Assembly (NCBI GenBank): GCA_018889975.1
Contig: CP076546.1
Coordinates: forward strand, 4,092,501-4,156,500
Direction of reading: 5' to 3'
DNA: 64,000 bases
From: Bacillus sp. NP157
Lineage (GTDB): Bacteria; Pseudomonadota; Gammaproteobacteria; Xanthomonadales; Rhodanobacteraceae
A program made the translations under genes and the position numbers. Position 1 is the stretch's first letter, and every line of letters begins with the position of its first letter. The notes under the pieces were generated by a model. It searched no databases. It had not been told where the DNA came from and was given only the letters and a program-made list of their open reading frames with translations. Below are positions 42,536 through 51,344 of this stretch, one piece after another.

Positions 42536-42745
42536 ATGAGTGCAGCAGGGCAGGGTAGTTCCGGCAACGTCATCGCCGCCGTGTGCAGCTTTTTCATCCC
42601 CGGCCTGGGCCAGCTGGTGCAAGGGCGCGTGTTCAAGGCGCTGATCATGTTCGTGCTGGCGGCCGTGCTGTGGATCGTCTGGCTGGGCTGGCTGATCCAC
42701 CTGTGGTCGATCGTCGACGCGGCGATGTTCCGCCCGCGTTACTGA
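42536..42745 (+). CDS. small membrane protein, two segments
   Basis: 69 residues from ATG 42536, with a good ribosome-binding site (AAGGAG, 42521-42526). The Gly-rich start (MSAAGQGSSGNVIAAVCSFFIPGLGQLVQG) and two hydrophobic stretches (about 13-28 and 34-58) resemble TM2-like small membrane proteins (PGLGQ, G followed by a second helix). Function unknown. It is divergent from bioB and 33 bp before comF. Confidence 0.72.
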   Translation: MSAAGQGSSGNVIAAVCSFFIPGLGQLVQGRVFKALIMFVLAAVLWIVWLGWLIHLWSIVDAAMFRPRY

Positions 42746-42778
42746 GTCCACCCCGTCCGCCATTGATGGAGCGAATGC

Positions 42779-43483
42779 ATGGATGCATTCCCGTGGCTGG
42801 CCCGCCTGGGCCGGTTTGTCTTCCCGCCGCGTTGCCTGCTTTGCGGCGCGGCCGGCGCCGGGGGCATCGAGTTGTGCCTGGGCTGTACGGCGGCGCTGCC
42901 GCTTAACTCGCATGCCTGTCCGCGTTGCGCGCTGCCCCGGCGGCCGTTGTCCTCGTCATCGTGCGAGGCATGTGCACGCAGGCTGCCGCCCTGGCGGTCG
43001 GCATGGGTGCCGTTTCGCTACGCGTGGCCGCTCGACCTGCTCGAAGCGCGCTTCAAGTTCGGCGGCAACCTGGTCGCCGGCAAGGTGCTCGCCCATCGCT
43101 GGATCGCCGCTGGCCCGCCACCGAGCCTGCCTGACGCGATCGTGCCTGTGCCGCTGCACGTGGCGCGGCTGCGCCAGCGCGGCTTCAACCAGGCGCTGGA
43201 ACTGGTCAAGCCAGTGGCGAAGCACTTCGGCGTACCGCTCGCGCCACGCCTGTTGCGCCGGGTGCGGATGACGGAGGCCCAGAGCGACCTCGATGCCGAA
43301 GCGCGTGCCACGAACGTGCGTGGCGCGTTCGTTGCGCGGCCCGGCTCGTTGCCGACGCACGTCGCGGTGGTCGACGACGTGATGACTACTGGCGCGACGC
43401 TGGCGGCATGTGTTGAGGCGCTGCACGCGGCCGGGGTACAGCGGGTGGATGTGTGGGCGCTGGCGCGCACGCTGAAATCCTGA
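42779..43483 (+). CDS. comF: ComF-family phosphoribosyltransferase-like protein
   Basis: 234 residues. An N-terminal zinc ribbon (CLLCGAAGAGGIELCLGC ... CPRCALP ... CEAC) is followed by a phosphoribosyltransferase-type domain with the PRPP loop VAVVDDVMTTGATLAACV. ComF/GntX proteins support DNA uptake in naturally competent bacteria; the exact biochemistry is unclear. In xanthomonads the gene often sits beside bioB on the opposite strand, as here. Confidence 0.9.
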   Translation: MDAFPWLARLGRFVFPPRCLLCGAAGAGGIELCLGCTAALPLNSHACPRCALPRRPLSSSSCEACARRLPPWRSAWVPFRYAWPLDLLEARFKFGGNLVAGKVLAHRWIAAGPPPSLPDAIVPVPLHVARLRQRGFNQALELVKPVAKHFGVPLAPRLLRRVRMTEAQSDLDAEARATNVRGAFVARPGSLPTHVAVVDDVMTTGATLAACVEALHAAGVQRVDVWALARTLKS

Positions 43484-43506
43484 CCCATGACCACCTACCT
43501 AACTAA

Positions 43507-43574
43507 TGTAGGAGCGCGCCTGCGCGCGAAAGGATGTGCGCCACCGTGGAATCGCGCGCAGGCGCGCTCCTACA
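43507..43574. repeat. REP inverted pair, supplies the stop of the metallohydrolase gene
   Basis: A forward copy (43507-43529) and a reverse copy (43551-43574) face each other in the comF-metallohydrolase gap. The reverse copy reads TGTAGGAGC on the minus strand, and its TAG (43570-43572) is the in-frame stop of the upstream gene. Confidence 0.85.
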
Positions 43575-45057
43575 GGGTGATGTAGATGGGATTGCCGAGC
43601 AGGAGCAGGTGCCCGGCGCCGTCGCGTATGTCGACGCGTAGCCAGTGTGCCTTTCCATCGCCGGTCCAGTCGAAGCGCGCCGCGCCCGCCGCGTCCACGG
43701 TCTTCGCCGCGAGGCGTTTCCCATCCAGCGTCGCGATGGCCTGCTGTCCGGTGACGGCGGACGTCGCGACGTCGACGCGCAGCGCGACGCCCTTGCCCAC
43801 CGCGACGGCGTCGCCCATGTGCGCCACGCCGTTGCCGGCCTGCGCGGTGACGTCGAGCATCCGGTCCGAGCTGCCTTCCGCGTCGACGAACACGTGGCCA
43901 GCACGGATGCCGTCGAGGATGCCTTCCATCGACAGTTCCCGCGCATGCACCACCGTCGTCGGGATGCCGATGCGGCCGGCGAACTCGTCGCGGGCACCGT
44001 CGCTTCCGTCGTGGCTGTCGCCGCCGCCGATCCCGGTGATGCGCACGCCCTTGTCGAGCTGCTTCTCCCAGAACGGGATGCCACTGTCCTTGCGTTCCAC
44101 GTCGCGACCGTTGATCGCTTCGATCGCCTGGAACCCGTGCATGTCGACCGGCTTCACCGGGGTGAAGCCGCAGCCCATGCAGGTCTCGTCGTTGGGTCGC
44201 ATCGGATGATTGATCGAGATGAGGCCATGGGCGCGCGCGACGTCGGCGGTCAGTGCGTTCCAGTCGGGCACGCTGGCGCTGCCGACGCGGAAATCCAGCG
44301 GACGCGACACGCCGAACAGGTTGGCGTGGCCCTCGAACGTGGTGATCTCGCGGGCGGGGATCATCAGCATGTGGTCGAAGTAAGGCTGCAATTCGCGCAT
44401 CTCCGACACCTGCGACATGGTGTTGTGCTCGGAGATGGCGATGAAGTCCAGGCCGCGCTTCGCCGCTGACACCACGGTGAGGAACAGCGGGCAAGGCACT
44501 TTCGCCGTGCCGCTCGCGTTGAGGCAGCCGCCGTCGCTGTGCGCCGTGTGCATGTGCAGGTCGCCGCGGTACCAGCCGTCGGTCGTCTTCAGCGCGGGCG
44601 AAAGGCCGTGTTCCGGACCGAAGCCTTCTTCGTCGTTCGAGAACCACACATCGGCCGTGAACGACGCCGTCGACGTCGGCCGGATGTTCGGTATCCCGAG
44701 CAGCAGCCGCCAGCGGCCGGGCTGGATCGCGCCGGGGAGGAACGAGGCAGTGGCGTCGGTGGCCGACACCGTGAAGCGACGCTTGCTGCCGCCGCTCCAG
44801 CCACGGAAACCATCCTGCCCGGCGAAGCCGTCGGGACCGAGCAGCCCGAGGTCGATCGTGGTGCGTTGCTCGCGGCCGGTGTAGGTCACGTCGATGGTGA
44901 TCCGCCGGGTACCTTCCGGCACGTCGAAGGGCACTTCGCGATAGGTGTGGTTGTCCTTGCCGGCGAGGTCGCCACGGAGCACGACGTCGGGCGTGCGTTC
45001 CGTGGCAGCGGCGCTGGCGCACAGGCAGGCGAGCAGCAGGGCGAAGAGGGCGCGCAT
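43570..45057 (-). CDS. exported PHP-type metallohydrolase (CehA/McbA-like)
   Basis: 495 residues with a signal peptide (MRALFALLLACLCASAAA). A beta-sandwich N-terminal part (about 25-145) precedes a PHP domain: GDLHMHTAHSDGG (His168, His170, His173, Asp175), AISEHN (His211) and GGGDSHDGSDG, all likely metal ligands. CehA/McbA proteins hydrolyse esters and phosphate esters; the substrate here is unknown. It begins within the TonB receptor stop (TGATG), so it is the second gene of a receptor-hydrolase operon. Its stop codon comes from a REP element, and the last residues ITL are followed directly by TAG. Confidence 0.85.
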   Translation of the reverse strand: MRALFALLLACLCASAAATERTPDVVLRGDLAGKDNHTYREVPFDVPEGTRRITIDVTYTGREQRTTIDLGLLGPDGFAGQDGFRGWSGGSKRRFTVSATDATASFLPGAIQPGRWRLLLGIPNIRPTSTASFTADVWFSNDEEGFGPEHGLSPALKTTDGWYRGDLHMHTAHSDGGCLNASGTAKVPCPLFLTVVSAAKRGLDFIAISEHNTMSQVSEMRELQPYFDHMLMIPAREITTFEGHANLFGVSRPLDFRVGSASVPDWNALTADVARAHGLISINHPMRPNDETCMGCGFTPVKPVDMHGFQAIEAINGRDVERKDSGIPFWEKQLDKGVRITGIGGGDSHDGSDGARDEFAGRIGIPTTVVHARELSMEGILDGIRAGHVFVDAEGSSDRMLDVTAQAGNGVAHMGDAVAVGKGVALRVDVATSAVTGQQAIATLDGKRLAAKTVDAAGAARFDWTGDGKAHWLRVDIRDGAGHLLLLGNPIYITL

Positions 45058-47546
45058 CAGAAACGGTACATCGCGGCGGCACGGAACTGCCGCCCGAGGA
45101 TCGGCCGGGCGATGAAGGTGGTGGCGCCGACGTCGGCGCTGGCCAGCTCGCCGGCGCGCGGGTTGCCCTCGGTGAGGCCGAGCGAGTTGAAAACGTTGTC
45201 CGCGTAGAGATAGAGCGAGAGCTGCGGGTTGTAGTCGTAGCGCGCGCTGAAATTCACCACGTGGTAAGCCGGCAGGCGCACCGAGTTGGCGGTGTCGACG
45301 AAGCGCTGGCCTTCGTGCTCGTAGGAGAACTGCAGGCGCAGCCGGTTATCCAGCAGGTTCACCCCGGGCACGATGCGGTAGCTCATCTTCGGCACGCGGA
45401 TCAGCTGGTTGTCTTCGTAGTCGCGCAGCACCGGGGCGTTGTTGACGACCTCGGTATAACGCAGGCCCTTGTACTTCGGATCCTGCAGGGTGGCGTTGAA
45501 CTGCACGTCGAACCACTTGCTCGGATACACCGTGCCCTCCAGTTCCAGTCCGTAGGTTTTCGTGTCAGCGTAACCGGTCTGCGGGGTGGAGGTATTGGTG
45601 CTGCGGTCGAACACGTAGTTGGAAAAACCGACGTTGTCGTACTTCGTGTAGAAGGCCGTGGCATAGAGGTCGACGAAGCGGTCGCTGTACTTCCAACCCG
45701 CCTCGCCCAGGTCCATCGTCTGCAACACCGGCGTGGCCGTCGGGTTGGTGATGTACGTGCTGAGGTTGGGCAGGCGGAAGGTGGACGTCCAGCGGGCGAA
45801 CAGGCCCTGGCGCGGCGAGAACTGCCAGTTGGCGCCGAGCGTCCAGCCGGTCTTGTCGAAACTCTGGTCGTAATGCGCGTACTGGCCATTGCCGGTGAGC
45901 ACCGCTGCCGCCGCCGGCGAGCCACCCAGGTCAACCGTGGCCTTGCCCTCGGTGTAACCCTGCACGCTGACCTTCTCCCAGCGCGCGCCGCCATCGATGC
46001 GCAGCTCGGGCGTCACCTGCCACTCGTCGGACACGTACAGCGCATTGGTGTCGGACTTGCCGCTGGCGTGTTCCCATTCGTAGCCATAGCCGTAGAAGCC
46101 ATGGTCGGTGAGCGAACCGACGACGTTGCCGGCGGCGTCGACGCCGACCAGGTCGAGCAGGCGTGCGTTGTCGCGGGCATCGAGCAGCACGCTGGACGAG
46201 TAGCGGTCGAAGTCCTGCTGGAAATTCGCGTGGTAGTAGCCGAGGGTGACATCGTGGCTCTGCTCGCCGATCTCGAACTTGCGCAACACGCGCGTGTCGC
46301 TGATGAACTCGTTCACCGGCAAGGTCACGCCACGCAGGCCGCCGGTGACCACGAGCCCGTTGCCGTTCTGCCCGTTCACGTCGAACACCTGCGCGGGCTG
46401 GTCGACATAGCGCAGCTGCAGGGCGGTGGCGCCCGGGACCAGGCCGAGCCGCTTGGCGGCATCCTGCTGGATGAGCGAGGCGCCGGTCTGCACGGCGTTC
46501 GGGAACACGCCGTTACGCTGCGTGTCGGTGGTGCTGTAGCGCATCGATTCGGCGAGCTTCCAGTCGTCGCCGAGGTCGTGGTCGAACTTGAACGACACCT
46601 GGGTGCGCTTCACGTGCGTGCCTTCGGTGTTGTCGAAGTGATACGTGCCGCCGGCTTCGCGCATGTCGACGTCGCGGGTCTCCGGGCCGGCCAGCGTGCC
46701 GTAGTTACCGTTGATGCCGGGCACCGGGCGGATGTCGCCGTGCGGATCGGTGTACATCGGGATGCCGAGGTACAGGGCGACCTTGTCGTCCATGTGCTTC
46801 ACGTCGAAGCTGACGCTGCCATGTTCGAGCTGCTTCGACAGCGTGGCGCGCAACTGGCCACCGTCGTCGGCATGGAACTGCGGACGGCGTACGCCATCGT
46901 CCACCCGCCAGAAGCCGCCGACGCCGAGTTTCCAGCCGCCACCGACCGGCGTGCCGTACCAGAAGTCCAGGCGGTTGAGCGAGTCGTTGCCGACGGTGTA
47001 TTTGACCAGGCCTTCCGGGGTATCGCCGGCCACGCGCGGGATGAAGTTGATCGCGCCCGCGGGCGCGTTCGAATAGAAGATCGACGACGGGCCGCCGCGG
47101 ACCACTTCGACGCGCTCGATGGTTTCGTCGAGACGGAAGGCCTGGTCGGCATTGAGGTAGCCGAGCGCCGGGTCGTGCTGCACCGGGATGCCGTCCTCGA
47201 GCAGGGTGACCGAGCCGTAGCCGTCGACGGGGATGCCGCGTGCGCGGATGTTGCCGGAGGCTTCGCCACCGGACGATTCCACCCAGAACCCGGGCACCGA
47301 CTTCACCGCTTCGGTGACGCTGGTGGGTGCCTGCATGCGCAGGCGGTCTTCGTCGATGGTGGTGATCGAATAGCTGGTCTCGGCCTTCGTGCGCGTCTCG
47401 ACGCCGGAACGGGCGGTGACGACGACGTTGTCCAGGTCCGTGGTTTTCTTCTCGGGCGCCGCGTCCTGGGCATGGGCGGCGGCGGAACACAGGAACGCGC
47501 CGACGAGTGCCGTGCGCAGGGCGCGGCAGAGCGGGGTAGTACGCAT
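45057..47546 (-). CDS. TonB-dependent receptor
   Basis: 829 residues from ATG 47546; a further-upstream start at 47585 is less likely because the signal peptide begins at MRTTPLCRALRTALVG. Signal peptide to AAAHAQD, TonB box region TTDLDNVVVTA, plug (SVTEAVKSVPGFWVESSGGEASGNIRARGIPVDGYGSVTLLEDGIPVQHD) and a barrel ending FRAAAMYRF. It resembles FecA-like siderophore or metal-complex receptors but has no recognised ligand. Coupled translation with the exported metallohydrolase suggests joint uptake and processing of a phosphorylated or ester-type compound (inference). Confidence 0.9.
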   Translation of the reverse strand: MRTTPLCRALRTALVGAFLCSAAAHAQDAAPEKKTTDLDNVVVTARSGVETRTKAETSYSITTIDEDRLRMQAPTSVTEAVKSVPGFWVESSGGEASGNIRARGIPVDGYGSVTLLEDGIPVQHDPALGYLNADQAFRLDETIERVEVVRGGPSSIFYSNAPAGAINFIPRVAGDTPEGLVKYTVGNDSLNRLDFWYGTPVGGGWKLGVGGFWRVDDGVRRPQFHADDGGQLRATLSKQLEHGSVSFDVKHMDDKVALYLGIPMYTDPHGDIRPVPGINGNYGTLAGPETRDVDMREAGGTYHFDNTEGTHVKRTQVSFKFDHDLGDDWKLAESMRYSTTDTQRNGVFPNAVQTGASLIQQDAAKRLGLVPGATALQLRYVDQPAQVFDVNGQNGNGLVVTGGLRGVTLPVNEFISDTRVLRKFEIGEQSHDVTLGYYHANFQQDFDRYSSSVLLDARDNARLLDLVGVDAAGNVVGSLTDHGFYGYGYEWEHASGKSDTNALYVSDEWQVTPELRIDGGARWEKVSVQGYTEGKATVDLGGSPAAAAVLTGNGQYAHYDQSFDKTGWTLGANWQFSPRQGLFARWTSTFRLPNLSTYITNPTATPVLQTMDLGEAGWKYSDRFVDLYATAFYTKYDNVGFSNYVFDRSTNTSTPQTGYADTKTYGLELEGTVYPSKWFDVQFNATLQDPKYKGLRYTEVVNNAPVLRDYEDNQLIRVPKMSYRIVPGVNLLDNRLRLQFSYEHEGQRFVDTANSVRLPAYHVVNFSARYDYNPQLSLYLYADNVFNSLGLTEGNPRAGELASADVGATTFIARPILGRQFRAAAMYRF

Positions 47547-47734
47547 GCGGGGTCGAACTCCGGGGATGGGCTTGCACGTGCCCACCCCGCCGGCCGGCAG
47601 GGGTTTGCCGGAACGGTCGGCCTCTCCCTGGGCACGCGATCCCCTGAACTTATGCGTAAGTCGTGACGGATAAGTTCATGCGTGGTGTCCGTGAGATGTC
47701 ACGAAGCCCGCAAAGTTTTCCGTCCCGTGACGTG

Positions 47735-47750
47735 TGTGATCGCGGTCACA
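47735..47750. promoter_or_regulatory. Clp/CRP-like box, TonB receptor operon
   Basis: TGTGATCGCGGTCACA is a perfect match to TGTGA-N6-TCACA, the binding site of CRP and of Clp in xanthomonads. It overlaps the end of ubiA and lies about 190 bp upstream of the TonB receptor start. Between them is a palindrome ACTTATGCGTAAGT (47648-47661) with an inverted GAACTTAT/ATAAGTTC pair (47646-47677). Confidence 0.65.
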
Positions 47751-48756
47751 GGGCCAGCGCGACGACGATGCCGACCCACAGGGCCAGGCCCACCCAGTTG
47801 TTGTGGCGGAACGCACGCAGGCAGGCATCGCGGGCGCGGTCGCGCATGATCCACTGCTGATAAGCGAACAGGCCGGCGCTGGCGGCGAGGCCCAGCCAGT
47901 ACGGCCAGCCCAGCGCGGCGCGCGTGCCGACCATCAGCATGGTGAGCAGGAAGGTGCCCATCAGCACGCCGATGATCACCAGGTCGGCGTCGGCGAACAG
48001 GATCGCGGTGGATTTCGCGCCGGCCTTCAGGTCTTCCTCGCGATCGACCATCGCGTATTCGGTGTCGTAGATCACCGACCAGAGGATGTTGCCGATGAAC
48101 AGCAGCCACGCCACCGGCGGCACGTTGTTGGTCACGGCGGCGAAGGCCATCGGGATCGACCAGCCGAACGCCGCGCCGAGTACCACCTGGGGCAGGTTGG
48201 TGTAGCGCTTGGTGAAGGGATACAGCGCGGCCAGGGCGGCGCCGGCGAAGGACAGCAGGATGGTCAGCGTGTTGGTGAACAGCACCAGCACGAAGGCGAA
48301 CACCAGCAGCGCGGCAAAGGTGATGAGTGCTTCGCGCGGGGTGATCCGCCCGCTGGCGATCGGCCGCCCCGCGGTGCGCGCCACCTGGGGATCGAGCTTG
48401 CGGTCGGCGTAGTCGTTGATCGCACAGCCGGCCGAGCGCATCGCGAACACGCCCAGGGTGAAGATCACCAGCGGCCCCACCGGCGGGAAATCCTTCGCCG
48501 CCAGCCACAGCGCCCACCACGTCGGCCACAGCAACAGCAGGGCGCCGATCGGGCGATCCATGCGGGTGAGCTGGAGGAAGGCGTAGATCCGGTCGCGACG
48601 CGCGGCGGGGGCGCCGCGGAGCAGGAAGGCGATGACGCGTTCGGCGTTGGTCGAGGCGTCGGCCGGGCGCACGGCCGGCGTGGGCGCGCGGACCGGCGTC
48701 TTGCGCGCGGACGGCACCGGCTTGCGTGGCCGGGGTTTGTTGGAGGCAGGACTCAT
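47746..48756 (-). CDS. ubiA: 4-hydroxybenzoate polyprenyltransferase
   Basis: 336 residues. Polytopic UbiA prenyltransferase with two Asp-rich motifs, NDYADRKLD and YDTEYAMVDREEDLKAG, and RMDRPIGALLLLWPTWWALWLA. It attaches the polyprenyl tail in ubiquinone synthesis. An N-terminal extension of about 45 residues, rich in Pro, Arg and Ala (PASNKPRPRKPVPSARKTPVRAP), is longer than in E. coli UbiA; a later start is possible. Its end overlaps the Clp-like box. Confidence 0.94.
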   Translation of the reverse strand: MSPASNKPRPRKPVPSARKTPVRAPTPAVRPADASTNAERVIAFLLRGAPAARRDRIYAFLQLTRMDRPIGALLLLWPTWWALWLAAKDFPPVGPLVIFTLGVFAMRSAGCAINDYADRKLDPQVARTAGRPIASGRITPREALITFAALLVFAFVLVLFTNTLTILLSFAGAALAALYPFTKRYTNLPQVVLGAAFGWSIPMAFAAVTNNVPPVAWLLFIGNILWSVIYDTEYAMVDREEDLKAGAKSTAILFADADLVIIGVLMGTFLLTMLMVGTRAALGWPYWLGLAASAGLFAYQQWIMRDRARDACLRAFRHNNWVGLALWVGIVVALAL

Positions 48757-48838
48757 GCCGGGAGTCTAGCCGTTCGCGGCGCTGGCCCACAGGGCTGGGG
48801 CGCGGTTTCTTGCCGTAGAATCCCGCGATCCCACACGG

Positions 48839-51070
48839 ATGCGACACCCCTTGGCCACGGACAACCCCAGCTACCGCCGCCTGTTCACCGTGCTCGCCCT
48901 CACGTGGCTGCTGCTGAACTTCGACGTGCTGGTGCTTGGCCGGGTGCTGCCCTGGGATGCCCTCGACGAGTTCTATCCCACGGTCTATTTCAACGCGAGC
49001 AACCTGCGCGCGGGAATCGCGCCGTGGTGGAACCCGTACATCTATGGTGGCTACGCACAGGTCGGCGATCCGCAGGGCATGCTCTTCTCGCCACTGCTGA
49101 TGGCCTGGATGATGCTGCCGGCGCACCCCGGGGCGTCGTGGTTCTCGTGGGGCGTGCTGTTGCACATGCTGGTGGGTGGCGCCGCCATGCTGGCGCTGCT
49201 GCGGCGGCATGCCGCGAACGGCTTCGGTGCGCTGGCCGGTGCCATCGTCTACATGGCGGGCGGCGTGGCGGCGTCGCGGCTGGAACACGTCCCCATCGTG
49301 CTGGCCTATGCGTACGTGCCGCTGGTGCTGCTGGCGCTGCGCTGGCTGCTGGAGCGGCCCTCGCTGCGGCGTGGGTTCCTGCTCGGCCTGGCCACCGGGG
49401 CGATGGTCACGCACCTGGTCCAGGTGACGTACCTGTTCGTGCTGGTCATCGGCGTCTACGCCATCGTGGCCGTCGCCGCGGCGGCGAAGCCCATGGACGC
49501 ACGCCAGCGTGCATGGCTGGCCGCGTCACTGGCGGTTGCCGCGCTTGTCGCGCTCGCGTGCGGCCTGCCGCAGCTGGCGCTGACATGGTCCAGCCTGCGC
49601 CTGTCCAACCGGATCGACCTGCCGTTGTCGGCGGCCGATGCCGGCTCGTTCGACCCGCGCGGCTTCCTGTTCCTGCTGGATCCCAATGCGTTCGACGGAC
49701 TGGCTGACATCCACGCGTCGCCGGTCGATCCGATCCAGTCGTTCCTCTACATCGGCGCACTGCCCATCCTGTTGCTGGCCTGGCTTGGTCGCGCCTGGCG
49801 GGCAGGGCAGCGGCGGACCATCGTGTCCTTCGCCACGCTCGCCGGGCTTGCCACGCTCTACATGCTGGGCACCCACACGCCGGTCTACGGCTGGCTGTAT
49901 GGCTGGATGCCCGGCCTCACGCATTTTCGCCGGCCGGCGGACGCCGCCTACGTCCTGAATATCGCGCTGGCCTTCCTGGTCGGCACCGCCGCCAGCCAGT
50001 TCGATCCCGGCTCACGTCGCGACGTGGTTCGCCTGCTCTGCGCGGCGGCCGCGTGGTTGCTGGGCATCGCGATCCTCTCCGGTTTCGCGCCGCACGGCGT
50101 GCCGCTCCTGGCGGTCGTCGTCGCAGGCCTTGCCCTGTGGCAACTGCGCAAGCCGGGCTCGGCGTGGCGTACGACGGCTTGGCTAGTCCTGTTGCTTGCG
50201 GTGGACTATCGCGCCTATAACTTCAACGGCACCTTCAACGCCAGCGGCAACGGTGCCGCGCGTTACACCGCGCATCCGGCCGTGCATTACCTGACCGGGT
50301 CGATGGCCCACGCCGATGCCAGGCCGTCCGAGCGCGTGTCGTCGCAGAACACCTCGCCGCTGTGGGACAACATGGGCGTCGCCTCGGGGATCGCCTCGAC
50401 GCAGGGCTACAACCCGCTGCGCTACGCCCTCTACGAGGCGTGGTACCAGCCGCGCGACGGCAGCACCCCGCAGGCGATGCCTTCGCCCTACAACGCGTTG
50501 CCCGGCTCGCGCATCGACGACCTGCTCGGCGTGCGCTTCCTGCTGGTCGGCCGCGTCGACGGCGAGCTGCGCTATCCGCCGCCGCCGGATTACCGAAAGG
50601 TCGCCACGTTCCCGGCCATCGACGTATGGCGCAACGACGGTGCGTATCCGCGCTACCTCAACCCCACCCGGCTGCAGTTGCTCGCGGTCGGCGAGATGCC
50701 CGATGCCGCGGCGTTCGCGGCGACCGAGTTCGCGGAGATGGCGTGGATGACGCCTCGCGACGCCGACGACCTGGCAGGAGTGCGCCAGGCGCAGGATGGC
50801 TGCCGTGGCAAGGTCGGCACCGAGCATGTCGCCACGACGCATACACGGATCGAGCTACGCACACGGGCTGCGTCGCCGGGATGGATCGTCGCCGGTGAGC
50901 TCGACCATCCGGGCTGGATGGCGGATGTGGATGGCGAGCCGCTGCCCATCCACCGGGCCAACGGCATGTTCCGCGCGGTGTGCGTGCCAGCGGGCGAGCA
51001 CACGCTCACGTTCCGGTTCAGTCCCTGGCGGATGGTCGCGTCGGCGTGGCGCGAGGCCCGCATGCCTTGA
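48839..51070 (+). CDS. YfhO-like polytopic membrane protein
   Basis: 743 residues with about eleven predicted membrane helices. The start resembles YfhO family proteins: VLPWDALDEFYPTVYFNASNLRAGIAPWWNPYIYGGYAQVGDPQGMLFSP. A C-terminal beta-rich soluble part (GWIVAGELDHPGWMADVDGEPLPIHRANGMFRAVCVPAGEHTLTFRF) fits the family, whose members are linked to cell-envelope glycan or lipoteichoic acid modification in other bacteria. It is a likely glycosyltransferase-type enzyme; the acceptor is unknown. It is divergent from ubiA. Confidence 0.82.
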   Translation: MRHPLATDNPSYRRLFTVLALTWLLLNFDVLVLGRVLPWDALDEFYPTVYFNASNLRAGIAPWWNPYIYGGYAQVGDPQGMLFSPLLMAWMMLPAHPGASWFSWGVLLHMLVGGAAMLALLRRHAANGFGALAGAIVYMAGGVAASRLEHVPIVLAYAYVPLVLLALRWLLERPSLRRGFLLGLATGAMVTHLVQVTYLFVLVIGVYAIVAVAAAAKPMDARQRAWLAASLAVAALVALACGLPQLALTWSSLRLSNRIDLPLSAADAGSFDPRGFLFLLDPNAFDGLADIHASPVDPIQSFLYIGALPILLLAWLGRAWRAGQRRTIVSFATLAGLATLYMLGTHTPVYGWLYGWMPGLTHFRRPADAAYVLNIALAFLVGTAASQFDPGSRRDVVRLLCAAAAWLLGIAILSGFAPHGVPLLAVVVAGLALWQLRKPGSAWRTTAWLVLLLAVDYRAYNFNGTFNASGNGAARYTAHPAVHYLTGSMAHADARPSERVSSQNTSPLWDNMGVASGIASTQGYNPLRYALYEAWYQPRDGSTPQAMPSPYNALPGSRIDDLLGVRFLLVGRVDGELRYPPPPDYRKVATFPAIDVWRNDGAYPRYLNPTRLQLLAVGEMPDAAAFAATEFAEMAWMTPRDADDLAGVRQAQDGCRGKVGTEHVATTHTRIELRTRAASPGWIVAGELDHPGWMADVDGEPLPIHRANGMFRAVCVPAGEHTLTFRFSPWRMVASAWREARMP

Positions 51071-51072
51071 CA

Positions 51073-51097
51073 AAAAAAAGGCGCCTCGAGGGCGCCC
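51073..51097 (-). terminator. terminator for the small minus-strand gene
   Basis: On the minus strand GGCGCC-CTCGA-GGCGCC is followed by eight Ts, directly after the 53-residue gene. On the plus strand it lies right behind the YfhO stop but lacks a strong T-run. Confidence 0.75.
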
Positions 51098-51103
51098 ATG
51101 TTC

Positions 51104-51265
51104 TTATTTTGGTTCCAACGGTTCGACCGGATCGTCGTCTACCGGCGGCTCTGGGTCCGCGTCGCGCTCGGGGCGATAGCTGCCCGGCTGGCGGATCTCA
51201 TCTTCCGGGCGATTCTTGCCCGGTTCCGCGAAAGGCGGCTGGGGGTTGGTCGGGGTGTAGGGCAT
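51104..51265 (-). CDS. small proline/acid-rich protein, 53 residues
   Basis: Encodes MPYTPTNPQPPFAEPGKN, then RPEDEIRQPG, and an acidic end (DPVEPLEPK). A GGAG ribosome-binding site sits 7 bases before the ATG, and a good intrinsic terminator follows the TAA. Nearly a third of residues are Pro or Glu/Asp, with no hydrophobic segment, so it is probably a disordered cytoplasmic peptide. I do not recognise a family. It is upstream-isolated and oriented like the polyol operon, 79 bp from it. Confidence 0.62.
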   Translation of the reverse strand: MPYTPTNPQPPFAEPGKNRPEDEIRQPGSYRPERDADPEPPVDDDPVEPLEPK

Positions 51266-51344
51266 GGGAAGACTCCACTCTGCTTACGTTGAGGGCCAAC
51301 GTAGGCGTGGGGGAGTGAAGCTTCCGGCTACACCCCATGAAACC

